NCBI GenBank assembly: GCA_928724745.1
Contig: CAKMXJ010000032.1
Location: 1,550,001-1,614,000, forward strand
Source: Anthracocystis setariae
Lineage: Eukaryota; Basidiomycota; Ustilaginomycetes; Ustilaginales; Ustilaginaceae
DNA length: 64,000 bases
Direction of reading: 5' to 3'
Position numbers and translations under genes: made by a program. Positions 43,759-54,952 of this stretch are shown piece by piece (position 1 is the first letter of the stretch; each line of letters starts with the position of its first letter). A model generated the notes under the pieces. It was not told where the DNA came from. It searched no databases and was given only the letters and a program-made list of their open reading frames with translations.

Positions 43759-46156
43759 GATGACCAGAATGCGGGCACAGCGGTCCAGGAGCGTTGAACA
43801 ATGACGAGCAGGACTGATGCGTGCATGCTAGCGCGGTTTGCGCGAATGGAAGCCAGGGCGAAATATATGCTGTAGACGTGACTTGTTTCTGCAAAAAGAG
43901 GGGCAAAAAAGGAAGCGATGGTGGTGGTTGGGAGGGCCTATGCTCGAATGCTTTGTGTAAGAGAGGGAGGCTAGCTTTGAGCTGTAGTGGGTGGGTATGT
44001 TGGTGGGTCTGAACGCAGACAAGGGGCGAATGGTGGCGTTGTGGGACGCCGTTGCTTGGTTGTGCATGGATCCAAGTGGCACTAGCTTGTGCTCGAGGCG
44101 TCGTGCATATAGGATTGATACGTTAGGCTCTGTGCTAGTGGAAGCAAGGTTGGAGCCGTGCTAACTCTGAGGGTGGTTGTTGACTGAGGGAGAAGACGGA
44201 CAAAGTGGTCGTTGGACTGCAAAGGGTTGGCCGTCGTATGCGAACACAGTTTGTTGAGGATGCATTCAGAAGGGGATGGGGAATGAGCTAGCTGGGACCA
44301 CGTTGAGTTGCCTGTATGATTCGCATTGCTCGAACGACAGAAACAGGAGCCCCGAGCAAACAGCGAGTGGATCTCTCTCTGCAGTGACAGTGGCAAAAAT
44401 TCCATAATCGAGCCACAGGAACTAAGCAGGCACGAAGAAATGCGGGAAGAGGTTGTCAAGTGTTGTAGTCAGACGGGATGAGGAGACAGCGAACGAGGGC
44501 GGTATCAATAGAGAGAAGGAACGGTCGGGACGGCAAGCAGCTTGGGAGCTAGATTTGACAGCTGATGCCATTCTTTAGCGAGTCTCATGCTGAAACGCTG
44601 GCCACGATGCAACGGTCCTCAGAATGAATGAATCTCAACTGCCCTGCACACACAAGTTCGATCTTCATTCAGTCGAGGACATGTGTTTGCAACGCATTGA
44701 CCGATGAAGAATGAAGCACGAGCAGATGTTGGACAGGCGTGCTGTCAAGGCAGAGCATGGTGTGATTGATCTATATGAGACGCCACAGAGCAGTGTGCGG
44801 AGAAATCTGCCCTTGAAACCATGCCAAGCTATTAAAGCCTTGTCAAACGACGAAAGCCATGTTGATGTCCTGCAGCAGACTCGTTCGTTGTCTATTATGG
44901 CTGCAGCAACTTTCGATGGCAGCCAAGCCGAGCTAGCTACGGCAGCTGGTGCGCTGGTGCTGGGAATCCATCTGGCCAATTCAAGGCAGGTGCTGAGCGA
45001 TGGAATTCGGACCTCTGCTCTTACATAGCAGCTGCGATTCTTTCTACAAGGGAACCTGCACTAACTTGGATTTGTACAGAAGAAAGCTGTTGCGCTGCGT
45101 TCAAAGCTTGCAAGCCAATGAATCTTGACTGATCAGGACAACGGTTGAAGCAATCATTGCCATCAAAGCAGTTTAGCTTTGCCCGCCGTTCTCCTGCGCC
45201 CGCTGCTGTACTCTAATCTGTCGGCTGCTGCACTAAAAAGGGGGTCCAGACCCACCCACACACACCATTGTATCGGCACGCCTGCCCGATACTCCCACCT
45301 GGACGAGGATAGTGGATACTCCCTGACCTCATCAATTCTGCACAGCTCTCAATTCGAGCGAGTAGCTGCGATACAATACACTAGCCCTTTTCTCTTCGTG
45401 CATGCTACAGAGTGAGTTCGCTCGCTCTCACTCCTTTCGCATCACCATCCAACCTCAGCATTATCATATCCTACGTCCCAACACCGCGATAAAAATGCCC
45501 TCTACCCCTGATTCACTGACAATGCCACCCTTCTCCCCACGCCATTGTTACATTGACCTCCCCAGGGCTGCAGCAACATTCAACCCCACCGCAACCATCT
45601 TCCATGCGCAGTATCTGAGAAAAGCATCAAGCTGAGCAGGCCCTCACGACCGCGCGTTCCGGCTGAGTCCGACGGTCTACAAGTAACCTGGAAATAGCAT
45701 AAAGTAGATTGCATGAGAATTCGTACATCGTGAAGCGCGGCCACAAACAAAAAGGGAGAAAGCGCACAGGGAAACGCGGAGGAGCCGATGGGAGTGAACA
45801 AGAGGAAAAGCGACGGTCCAAGCACGCTGCCGTGGCCGACATCACCAACAAGAACGAGTGTGGACAAATGTCGAGAGGTGTCCGGACCAACTACGGAAAA
45901 GATCTGCAGAAGTCGAAGCCGACAATGGTGACGAGGCAAGTGCCGAATTCGGTTGGCTGATGCGAAATGCGCCAACAATGAACCCAACTTTGTTACAGAC
46001 GAATGCTGTATCACCTGAGGATCAGCCACAGCGGCTGCAAATCGAAATGGAAGAGGTGATGATGGGACGGCGACAATGCTGAGGCGCCAAGGTGGTCGGG
46101 GGAAGGTAGCTCCGAAGAAGACAAATCCCAGGCTTTGCAGAGATGATGGGGCCTGT
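43759..46156. other. 2.4 kb gap, 804-aa gene to CDC42
   Basis: Mostly leader and promoter of the minus-strand gene to the left and 3' UTR of CDC42 to the right. An ATG-started frame at 44711-45028 (105 aa, plus) overlaps an antisense frame. Another at 45495-45635 (46 aa, plus) follows a CT-rich, leader-like segment and could be a small gene, but has no motif. The 44.5-45.2 kb part is enriched in AAGCTTG/CAAGC words, like 31.4-31.8 kb, and may be decayed repeat DNA. Confidence 0.4.
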
Positions 46157-46732
46157 TTAAAGAATGGCGCACTTGGACTTCTTGCGGATGACAGGCGGTT
46201 CCAACGCAGCAACGATGGCCTCGTCAAACACGTTTTTCAACCCCTTTTGTGTGAGTGCAGAGCATTCCACGTACTTGACCGCACCCAGCTCTCTCGCCAA
46301 ACGCTCTCCAGCCTCAAACGGCACGGGACGCTGCTTTGATCGTGCAAGCTTCTCGATCACCGCGTGGTCGTCGCGCAGATCCACCTGAGTACCAACGATC
46401 AAGCAAGGCACACCGGGACAGTGGTGGCGCACCTCGGGGAACCACTTTTCCTTGACGTTCTCGAATGACGCTGGCGAGGTGACCGAAAAGCAGACGAGGA
46501 ACACGTCGGTCTGCGGGTATGAGAGTGGTCGCAATCGGTCGTAGTCCTCCTGACCAGCGGTATCGAACAGACCGAGCGTGTATGGGTCCTCGCCGATCAT
46601 GACGGTCACGGCGTAGTTGTCAAACACCGTGGGGACGTACTCCGAGGGGAACTTGTTGGTGGTGTACGAGATCAAAAGACAGGTCTTACCGACCGCACCG
46701 TCTCCGACCACGACACACTTGATGGTCTGCAT
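46157..46732 (-). CDS. CDC42: Rho-family GTPase Cdc42
   Basis: A 191-aa small GTPase controlling polarity, septation and budding/filament morphology. [20 protein letters not shown] gives the P-loop with Gly12. The effector loop [13 protein letters not shown], switch [22 protein letters not shown] (Gln61), GTQVDLRDD, and [17 protein letters not shown] are textbook Cdc42 rather than Rac. The C-terminus KKSKCAIL has a basic patch and a CAAX box ending in Leu, so geranylgeranylation is expected. The start is the conserved MQT; the in-frame extension to 46786 has no conserved residues. No intron in the coding part; a TTCTACAG just upstream could end a leader intron. Confidence 0.97.
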   Translation of the reverse strand: MQTIKCVVVGDGAVGKTCLLISYTTNKFPSEYVPTVFDNYAVTVMIGEDPYTLGLFDTAGQEDYDRLRPLSYPQTDVFLVCFSVTSPASFENVKEKWFPEVRHHCPGVPCLIVGTQVDLRDDHAVIEKLARSKQRPVPFEAGERLARELGAVKYVECSALTQKGLKNVFDEAIVAALEPPVIRKKSKCAIL

Positions 46733-47717
46733 TTTTTTAAAGTTCTGTAGAACGGTAGGTCGTAACGTGACAGGCAGCAGAAGCAAGAACGTAGAAGGGA
46801 TATCAAAGTGTCAGACACCATTTCAGGCGATATGGATGATTGTGGAATCTTGAGAGGCGACGTCGATATAGTGTCGTCGAAGCTTGCCACAGTGCATTGG
46901 TTGTGTTGAAAGTTCGTTTCCTTCCCATGCTGAGCAATTAGACCACGTCGTTCTGATAGGTAGGACGGTGCATTCATCGACAGAAGGACGCCCCTGTTTT
47001 TTATGTTTGCCCCGAGCCCCTCGTTTGTTCTCCTTCTTCGCGTAGATGAGAGAAGTGTTGCGCCCTCTTGGCATGATCCTCCGTGCTACTGTTGCAGATG
47101 ACTGAGGTATGATCCGGCGGCGTGGTCGTTTGCTTATCGAAGCGATGGTGGCAAAGTCGATCGTAGCTTGAACGACACGAATGATTCAAAGATGTCGGAA
47201 CTCTGAAGACTTACAATCTAAAGGGGTGTTAACAGAAACTCGGTTGAAAGCTTGTACTGAATCAAGGCAACTTCAAGGTATGCGCGGGTGCACTTGAAGA
47301 CCGTGATGAGGATGCGGCCAGGAAAGGAAGCGGTAACGTTGGATTGCTTGGTGCAGTGTCGCTTGCGGTAGCAAGGCTATGCGTTGATCGAAGAAGAGAA
47401 GCTCGGAAGAGGATGTCCACGTGCTTTGAGTGCGAAAGAGGTGTGATCCTGGGAGATGCTACGGATTGCGAGAGCGGTTTGAACCTAGAAAAAGTTGCGG
47501 CCGTGCAAAGCTATGAAAGCAGACCGAGTCCCTGCAGATAGACAAGCAGAGGCAGAGGCAGGTCAAGATGCGGAAGCGATCCGAGACGATGTAGATGATG
47601 CAGGTGTCGCAGTGGATGTGGCAGAGGTGTAGGATGGAAAGAAATGGCGTTTGCTCAAGGGAGAGATTATGGAGTTTCGCATGCAGCGGCAACAGGAAAC
47701 AGCCAACAGCCAATAAT

Positions 47718-47752
47718 AGGCAGCAGGCAGTAGGCAGCAGGCAGCAGGCAGC
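47718..47752. repeat. AGGCAGC x5 tandem repeat
   Basis: Five 7-bp units, the second ending in T instead of C; preceded by AACAGCCAACAGCCAA. Confidence 0.8.
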
Positions 47753-48527
47753 AGCGGCGATAGGCATTCAAAACAGGGCGAGCAGCCGAGAAGCTGCGAC
47801 GGACGCCCAAAAGGGTTCTCCAAAGGGGCGAACTGACGCGCAGGTTTGAGCTGTCCATCTTCAGGTGAACAGCCCATTTTCGGTTTTTGTGTGGCTCACC
47901 GAGTGTAGGCAGGGTGAACGGGCGGCGGCGGGCGCGGTTAGTTGGGTTGGTTGGGTTGGTTGCACCCTCCCTCGCTCGAATTTCAGGGAAAAAAAAGGGT
48001 GCAAAAGCAAGCACTCCTTCTGTATAGAAGGATGCGGTCCCTTCCTGCCTCTTCAAACAGATTTTAATGAATCGGACGGAACACTTCAAAAAGAGATGTC
48101 GTTTTGTAATGTTCCTAGTCTTGATTTCACTTTCGAGCTTCAGAATTCATTTCAAACCCAAAGCATCCCACATCGAAGTGTATCCGCTCAAAACTGAAAA
48201 CTAACTGCATAGGGGCGACACGCCGCGGCGCTGGTGTGGAACGAGAGTGGGGTGCATTTCATCAGGGCGCGCAAGAGAATTATTAGCTACAGCAGCTGAC
48301 GACTCGCTGGCGAATCACTGAGTTGGCATATAGAGTAGTGTAGAATTCCAGTCGGCTTCGACCGACGCTCTTGCACTCTTAAATTCTTCTTGTCGTATCG
48401 CCGGTGTGCAGCTACTGTCAAGCTGGACTTTGACCTGCAAGATACAGCAGATACAATTCAGCATAGTCTGACCGTAGCTCGGCACAGGCATGGACGTCGG
48501 AGCGATGATGACCGGCGCTGCCTGCAG

Positions 48528-48558
48528 TACAGTATTGGTACTGTACCGGTACTGTACC
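48528..48558. promoter_or_regulatory. TACAGTA/TACTGTA triplet with GGTACTGTACC x2
   Basis: Three TACTGTA-type words in 31 bp: TACAGTA at 48528, TACTGTA at 48539 and 48550. The last two sit in directly repeated 11-mers (GGTACTGTACC). Two further overlapping words lie at 48804-48815. Confidence 0.5.
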
Positions 48559-50521
48559 ATTCTGAATGGATTCATTGGATTCGTTTACAGTGGTCGCAGG
48601 GTCTACAAGAAGCACCGACGAGAAGCCATGTGGCCAACGACATGGGCGTGAATTGCCTCTCGCTTGAACGTACGAATGTGAGATTCTCTCCTTCATAGGT
48701 TGCTCCATCCTCACTTGAGTGCCAAGCTTGCCAGGGCGATTCGTTGCAGTTGAGCTATTGTAATGAAGACGAGTCCACAACGTTTCCTGTTCCGACAGTG
48801 CCGTACAGTACAGTATCTTAGAGAATCAGACCAGAGTTTTGGGCTTCACGACGCACCTGAAAGATCTGACTCAAGCCAAACAGCGCTCCCTGTAGAAGCT
48901 CGTGTCAGAGACAAATTCTCCTCCAGCGCTTCGGTCAACCAACTACCATTCTCTGAATCAATCGATGGCACCGCTGTGGCGTTACAAAGGAAGCGAGCAA
49001 AGTCTGCAGTTGTACAGGCACATCGGCGGAATTCTCTGCCCGGAAAGCTGTTCAACTTCGGATGTTGACACAGTGAATACAGTAGCTGTGAGCAAGGTCC
49101 AGATGCAGGGCCTGCAGCATGGACTGATCGCTCGCTGTCTCCAAATGAATTCTCGTCGGCACAAGAAGCGAGAGAAAACACTGTTTGGTGTTCAAGGACC
49201 AACGGAGACGAGCTCAGAATGACAGATCTGTAGCGGTACGGCATTCGAATGGCCAGCGACGCGGAACACCATTGTCGGCGACTCTACCGGCAGCAGGCAG
49301 GGAACCAAAAAAAAAGCCCGCTCGCATCACTTGATGAACATGAGAGTCGACGTCGCCATCGTCCTCGATTTTTCGTCCTAGATCTTCTTCTGTCAACAAC
49401 AGGACGGGAGAGGTCGAGGCTTTTGTAATCAGTGACGTGCACTACAGTTTGCTGCGATTTCGTTGACACAGGAAAAGCAACGAATTGGCGCCGGGAGGAT
49501 GCACTTCGACCGGACAAAGGACCCTTTTTTTAGAAGAACAGAACAGTGACGTTGCAGATCGGCATTCAAAGGTGAAGCGTGTGGCGTCCATGTCCATCAT
49601 CGACTTGACTCCTCATGCTCATGCTCCCATGCTGCAAATCAAGTTGGCGCCCACCAGGAGTTCCCTTCCAGCTACAATGAGCAAGCACCTTGGTGCGGAA
49701 AATACAGAGGTTTAAACGTTTCAACACTGTCACGAGGGCCCGGTTCTTCATGCCAAATGCCGATCGTTGTGAGATGGGACAATCATTTGAGGCTCTACGG
49801 AAAGACAACAGCGGTGACTCTCTGTCAACAACATACAGCGTGTAGACAGCAGCAATGCGCTATTACGCGAATGCGTTATCCAAAAATGGATCGTTACATA
49901 CTCACCTGTATCGGTACTGTATGGCTCGGAAATTTTTGACGCTTCCTACTAAATCTGCTGTGTGGCTGTCGTTTGCCATGAAGATTCCAGTATAGTGTTG
50001 ACTTACAAATTGCGTCTTGGTCATTCCGATGTGATGTGAAGTTCGGTACTGTAACGGCTTGCGCCGAATGCAGCTGTAAGGCGAAAGTAAGGCTGACCTG
50101 CTATCAGCCTTCAGGGTCGCGCCCATAAGACACATCAGGAGAGAGTCACACTTTTGAACAAATCTAATATCACGCAAATTTGCCGCTTTTCACGAATCAA
50201 CCAAGGCGCGGATCCACAGAAATCATACCCAAGATTTGAATGCCGATGGCCCAAGCCATCATCGAGGAAGCGTAATGATGGAAGCTAGCGTGTGGTGCAT
50301 CTGGTGCGTCTGGTGCCTCTGTCTCTGCCTCTGCATCTGCGGCCACCGCATCGGCACCTGAACCTGAACCCGCGAATGTGGTCTGCCGCTTGTCACCACT
50401 ACTCTACTCTTTTTTTTTTTGTCTCTGTCAGCCCACGCGCAATGTCCGGTGAGCTGACAATTGACACCTACAGTACGGCACTCACTTCCTGCAGTAGTAA
50501 GTACCGTGGTGATTGATTCAT

Positions 50522-51293
50522 GTCCTGTAGCTCCTGCCCGCGCTCCACGCTCCACTCCAACCAGCAACCCCTTTCGGCCCTGCGTTCCCGCTCCGCTCAC
50601 TTTTGCCAATCCTTGCGACTCTCCCTATCGGCTCGTCTGTTCGGGTCAGTCTTCTATTCTTGACTGCTCTATCCTCACCTCCATCCATCATCCATCATCC
50701 ATCATCCTGCCTTAGTCTTGGTTCTCGAACTTCACTACGGTACCCATCATCTCATCGCATTCCAAAATCCCCCGTTTCGATCTAGTGCACGGTATCTGCG
50801 AAGCTCAAACTTCACATCAGCATTTAGGTGACTCGAGACTCTGCGTCTGAGCTTCTTTGCATTACTCCACGAACCTCGACCTCCACGCCACATCGATCGA
50901 TCGACCCAACAGCAGTCAGCACAGTCCGCTTTCTTGTCCCGGTGCAGTGCCTCTGAAGAAGTGCTCCGATTCCTTTATCCGCTCAGCTGCAAGCAAAAGC
51001 AGTTTCATCTCATCCTTGGCAAAGCCCTCTCGACTCAGCCTCCGTATACGACGATTGCACTTTGCTCCATTGGCCACAGCGCTTTCACAATCCATCGGAA
51101 GTCTCCGCATTGCCATTTTCTAAACACAGCAAGCCCGGCGGATCCGAACCGAAGTGCCTCCACGCTTCCATTCGACTGGAACTCTTACGGGACCCCTTGC
51201 ACTCTGCTGGACCACGGCATCGAATGGACCAACGAGCTACATCATAGGCGACGCCAGTGAAGTCGTCCTCGCATCCAAACCACGAACAACACC
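50522..51293 (+). promoter_or_regulatory. SIP5: ATG-free leader of SIP5
   Basis: No ATG on the plus strand from 50522 to 51223, about 700 nt. The segment is CT-rich and leads straight to the SIP5 start. This is the same architecture as before the double zinc-cluster gene: a long ATG-purged leader and then one short upstream frame. Confidence 0.45.
51224..51247 (+). promoter_or_regulatory. SIP5: Upstream ORF (7 codons) before SIP5
   Basis: ATG 51224 encodes MDQRATS and stops at TAG 51245-51247, 46 nt before the SIP5 start. It is the only upstream ATG in about 770 nt of leader. Confidence 0.4.
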
Positions 51294-52979
51294 ATGGGCC
51301 AACATCAGACCAAAGAGGCTGGCGCAGCCGCGTCTTCATCCAGCGGCGTAGGCCATAACAGATCCTCTTCTCGAGGTATGACACCGTCTGGGTCAGACAA
51401 TCTGATCGCTTCTCTGTCGTCATCCAGCTTGAGGCCCCCATCTCCTCCGCCTCTTCCTGCTCATCTCGCAGACACCGTCAAAGTGGACCAGGGCGGACTG
51501 GTCCCTAATGGCGTCTATACGGGCCCGCAGGACTACGATCAGTGCTTTGTGCGCCAGAGCATCGTCGACCGTCGACTCGCGCCCTTCTGCAAAGGCTGCG
51601 ACGATGAGGATGAATACTCTGGCAGCAAGTTCAACAGCGAATGCCCTATTTGCTTCCTTTACTATCCTACGCCTCTCAACTTTTCTCGGTGCTGTCATCA
51701 GCCCATCTGCTCCGAATGCTTTGTGCAGATGAAGCGCGCCGATCCTAACTCGACCAATCCGCCTTCCTCGCAGCCTAGGTCATGTCCTTTCTGCGTCGAG
51801 CCCAATTTTGGCGTTACCTACAACCCCCCTGAGGCACTGGAGCTAAAACGAACATCCAGCGGAAGCGGAAGTGGAAGTGACAGCCCCAACGATGCCACAG
51901 ATGCAGCCAATTTTGCCGAAATGGCGATCGGTAACGGAGGAGTCGGCGCTAAGACAGGAAAAAAGAAGATTTTAGGCGCTGATGACCCCAGCGTCATCAC
52001 CGTGGATCAGGTGCGACCTGACTGGCATTACAAACTGGCTCAAGCAGAAGCGACTGTGGCACGAAGAGCCAATCGTCGAGTCATTATGCGTCAAGTGGGC
52101 GACCGTCTGATTCCTATCGGCATTTCGTCATCTCGTCTAGGTGCCGATTTGGCTGCAGCGGCCGAAAGCGGTAGGATCAATCTTAACGGGCCAGGTGGCA
52201 GTATCATCCTCAACGATGGGCAGAATTGGCCCGGCAGCGGTTCGGTGTCGACGTCTCGCAGACGAGGTAGTCGACCGAGCCGGGGTGCAGCAGAGGGCTT
52301 GCCAGAACTGGCAAGAATGATGCGCATGAGCGAGGACATGGAAGAGGCGATGGTGATGGAAGCCATGCGTCTCAGCTTGGTGGAGCATGAAGAACAACAG
52401 AAGAAGCAGGCAGAGGAGGAAAGGAAGAAGACGGCGGCAGCAACCTCGACGTCCGTAGCCAGCACAGTACAAGCAGCCTCGTCGTCAGTGTCAACCTCTA
52501 CCGCTGGTCGCAGGGAAGGGAGCGGCGTGCAATCGGTGCTAGAAGAGTCGGAAGCCAGATCGCCTGCTGGAACATCGTCTTTCCCACCTCCGCCGCCTGC
52601 TGCTTCAACTGATCCAGCCTCGCTGGGCTTGTCGCAGACGACGCTGGACGAGCTTCGTGAGCTCGTTGACGCGGGACCCAGTCCTCCCGCCTCTTCGGTT
52701 TCAGCTTCTTCCCCTACCGGGTTGTCCTCAACGACGCCCACCGAGGCAACGCGAACGCTGCGAGCGCCGGTGCCTGTGCCAGCACCCGTCCCTGTGCCGC
52801 AGCCAGTTGCAGGGATGGGATCCGTCCTCTCGGAACACGCAGTGAGTGCTCAGCACGGCTACCCGTCTCCTCCGCCGGAGAGCAACTTGACAGGAAACAA
52901 GCATGCAGTGACGTATACGACGACGGCATCTGTGGACGGCAACTCGGGCGGAAGCGGGAGGATGTATCAAAACGAGTGA
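51294..52979 (+). CDS. SIP5: SIP5-like zinc-finger protein, possibly N-myristoylated
   Basis: A 561-aa protein of the fungal Sip5 family (in yeast, a Snf1/Glc7-interacting protein). The N-terminus MGQHQTKEAG fits a weak N-myristoylation signal, with Gly2 and a Thr at position 6. A RING-like cysteine array spans about 99-167: CKGC, ECPICFLYYPTPLNFSRCCH, QPICSECFVQM, RSCPFC. Around 345-365 the stretch EEAMVMEAMRLSLVEHEE matches a ubiquitin-interacting motif. The C-terminal 180 residues are Ser/Pro/Ala-rich. The combination suggests a membrane-linked protein that binds ubiquitin or E2, but activity is unproven. The start is the first ATG in good context (ACCATGG). Intron-free. Confidence 0.82.
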   Translation: MGQHQTKEAGAAASSSSGVGHNRSSSRGMTPSGSDNLIASLSSSSLRPPSPPPLPAHLADTVKVDQGGLVPNGVYTGPQDYDQCFVRQSIVDRRLAPFCKGCDDEDEYSGSKFNSECPICFLYYPTPLNFSRCCHQPICSECFVQMKRADPNSTNPPSSQPRSCPFCVEPNFGVTYNPPEALELKRTSSGSGSGSDSPNDATDAANFAEMAIGNGGVGAKTGKKKILGADDPSVITVDQVRPDWHYKLAQAEATVARRANRRVIMRQVGDRLIPIGISSSRLGADLAAAAESGRINLNGPGGSIILNDGQNWPGSGSVSTSRRRGSRPSRGAAEGLPELARMMRMSEDMEEAMVMEAMRLSLVEHEEQQKKQAEEERKKTAAATSTSVASTVQAASSSVSTSTAGRREGSGVQSVLEESEARSPAGTSSFPPPPPAASTDPASLGLSQTTLDELRELVDAGPSPPASSVSASSPTGLSSTTPTEATRTLRAPVPVPAPVPVPQPVAGMGSVLSEHAVSAQHGYPSPPPESNLTGNKHAVTYTTTASVDGNSGGSGRMYQNE

Positions 52980-53532
52980 TCCATTCCGGGAAGGCTAATG
53001 GCGAGAAATCTCTTTAAGCCATATCGCAACTTGGCCAATCATCGCATCTCTTGAACTCTTGTGTCATTTTGTTGGTCCCTTTGTCGCCATAGTGCCATCA
53101 TCGATTCCTGGGCCCGTGCAGTCTTGTTATTTCCTCTCTGCCAATGCATTTGTTCGCAATTCACAACTTTGCCATCAGCTTGGGGTTGAGTGCGGCAGAT
53201 TGGGTGTAGGACTCGTGCTTTCTTCGTCAGGTGGCACACAGTGATTGCCAAAATAAGATTCTAAGAAAAGAACGAGCGCAGCTGTAGTAAAATGAAACGT
53301 ACATGTTAGGTTGTAGGGCTCATAGTGAACTAGATGAAAGAAAATAATATGAGGGATCGGCGCCGGCTTTCAAGCAATTCCGGGAGATGAGTGCGGGGAG
53401 TGAGCCAAGTTGGCAACTGTATTCCGAAACCGAGTAAAGTGGAGTTGACTCTTGCACTCACACCATCCATCATATCTCTGAGTTCTTCATCGCATCCGTA
53501 GCTCGGTCCCAACCATAAACAGAACCTCTAAG
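52980..53532. other. Intergenic, SIP5 to PEX12
   Basis: 553 bp: SIP5 3' UTR, then the PEX12 promoter and a CT-rich leader close to 53533. No gene. Confidence 0.5.
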
Positions 53533-54873
53533 ATGGACGTCCTCACGTCAGTGGATCCCACCGCATCGCAGCCGTCGTCATCGGATCCTTTCCATCCTTC
53601 GTTCTTCGAGCTGGCGGCCCAATCGCAACTGTCGGACCTCATTAAACCGGCGATACGGTATGTTTTGGCGGTGCTGGCTCAACGTAATCCGCGATACCTG
53701 CTACGGATCGTGAACTCGTTCGATGAGGTATATGCGTTGATCATGACCGGGGTGGAGGCGCATTATTTGAGGGTGTGGGGGTCGAGTTTCTCGGAAAACT
53801 TTTATGGATTGAGGAGGAGGAGGAGACCTGGATTGACGAGGGGTTCGGGAGGAGCGACTAGTGTGAGTGTCGCTAAGAGCGAGCGTTTACGCAAGAAGGA
53901 GATTCGACTCAGTCTGCTTTTCCTCGTTGGGCTTCCGTATCTCGGTGCAAAGCTGGAAGACCTTTGGGAACGCAATGGGGGTGGGTTGACCAACACTGCA
54001 AATCTGTTCGGCGAAGATAATGCGACTTCGTCTCGGTTCAACGATGACACACCGACGAGTCTCAAGGAGCGCATCAAGACGAGCGTTATGGAAGCGTTCA
54101 AGGTGTCGTATCCGTACTTGAAGACGTTGTATCAATTGTGGTTGTTGACGTACAATGTGCGGTATTTGTTCGACAAGACGCCTTACTGGCGACCATGGTT
54201 CCAACTCATGCGCATTGATATCCGTCGTGTTGGACCGAACGACGGTCCACGCAAGAACCTCGTCCCCAAGAAGATGCCCAATCTGATCCGACAACCCGCA
54301 TCGTTCTTCAGGATGCTCCTCAGACTCGCGCCGGGGACCCTGTTCGAGGCATTGAAATACGCCCTCCCGGCCAGCATCTTCTTCTTCAAATTCCTCGAAT
54401 GGTGGTACGGTGCCGACAACCCGCGTCGTCGTCGTCGCAACAACAACAACCATTCCTCTACCACTTCATCGACCAATGTAGGTGGTGCGGGCGACGATTC
54501 CAACCCCACCCTCGATCCGCCTTACCCTCTCCTACCAGATCTCTCGTCAGGGATCCTAAACCCCACCCACGCCAATGACCCGGATTACAAAGCGCCACTC
54601 ATCTTCGCACTCTCCTCATCCCTCCTCGACGACCCGCTCCAACCGCAAAACTCAAGACCCAAACCGAAACTGGTAAAGCCGGGCAGAAAACTCATCCACA
54701 ACTGCTGCCCTCTCTGTGGAGCCATGCCAATCAATAACCCAGCCGTCCTACCAACCGGCTACGTCTTCTGCTACACTTGCGCATTCAACTACACCTCCAC
54801 CCACGCCAAATGCCCCATCACAAACATCCCCCTCCCCGAAGCAAAAAACGCCCTCCGAAAAGTCCTAGGCTAA
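53533..54873 (+). CDS. PEX12: Peroxisome biogenesis factor 12
   Basis: A 446-aa peroxisomal membrane protein, one of three RING subunits (with Pex2 and Pex10) of the ligase that ubiquitinates the import receptor Pex5. The N-terminal half shows the Pex2/Pex12 domain (FFELAAQSQLSDLIKPAIRY, NSFDEVYALIMTGVEAHYL, FSENFYGLRR). Membrane segments include SLLFLVGLPYLGAKL and LFEALKYALPASIFFFKFLE. The C-terminal RING-like motif is CCPLCGAMPINNPAVLPTGY, then VFCYTCAFNY and CPI, lacking some zinc ligands as is usual for Pex12. The family is known to be non-canonical in this way. Convergent with UBP14, with only 79 bp between stops. Confidence 0.93.
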   Translation: MDVLTSVDPTASQPSSSDPFHPSFFELAAQSQLSDLIKPAIRYVLAVLAQRNPRYLLRIVNSFDEVYALIMTGVEAHYLRVWGSSFSENFYGLRRRRRPGLTRGSGGATSVSVAKSERLRKKEIRLSLLFLVGLPYLGAKLEDLWERNGGGLTNTANLFGEDNATSSRFNDDTPTSLKERIKTSVMEAFKVSYPYLKTLYQLWLLTYNVRYLFDKTPYWRPWFQLMRIDIRRVGPNDGPRKNLVPKKMPNLIRQPASFFRMLLRLAPGTLFEALKYALPASIFFFKFLEWWYGADNPRRRRRNNNNHSSTTSSTNVGGAGDDSNPTLDPPYPLLPDLSSGILNPTHANDPDYKAPLIFALSSSLLDDPLQPQNSRPKPKLVKPGRKLIHNCCPLCGAMPINNPAVLPTGYVFCYTCAFNYTSTHAKCPITNIPLPEAKNALRKVLG

Positions 54874-54952
54874 AACCAAACCCTCTCATTCCACACCACA
54901 CTTGAAACAAAACCAAACCAAAACAAAACCAAACCAAATCAATCGTATGCGA
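54874..54952. other. Short convergent gap with AACCA repeat
   Basis: 79 bp between the PEX12 and UBP14 stops, containing an A/C-rich array of AAACC/AACCA units (about 54906-54943). Transcripts of the two genes must overlap or end inside each other. Confidence 0.6.

Larger units (their letters stand above)
46733..50521. other. Large intergenic region left of SIP5
   Basis: Nearly 3.8 kb without a supported gene. The CDC42 leader should occupy the left end. A GC-rich AGGCAGC repeat lies at 47718-47752. From 48.5 to 50.5 kb, nine TACTGTA/TACAGTA words occur, including a direct repeat GGTACTGTACC x2 at 48537-48558. Short frames on both strands (for example 48390-48698 and 48902-49222, plus) are not supported. 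An unannotated non-coding RNA or centromere-distal regulatory block cannot be excluded. Confidence 0.4.

Noticed and set aside
45495..45635. 46-codon frame after a leader-like CT-rich segment
   Set aside because: ATG in good context but Pro/Thr-rich without motif; kept only as a remark in the intergenic entry.
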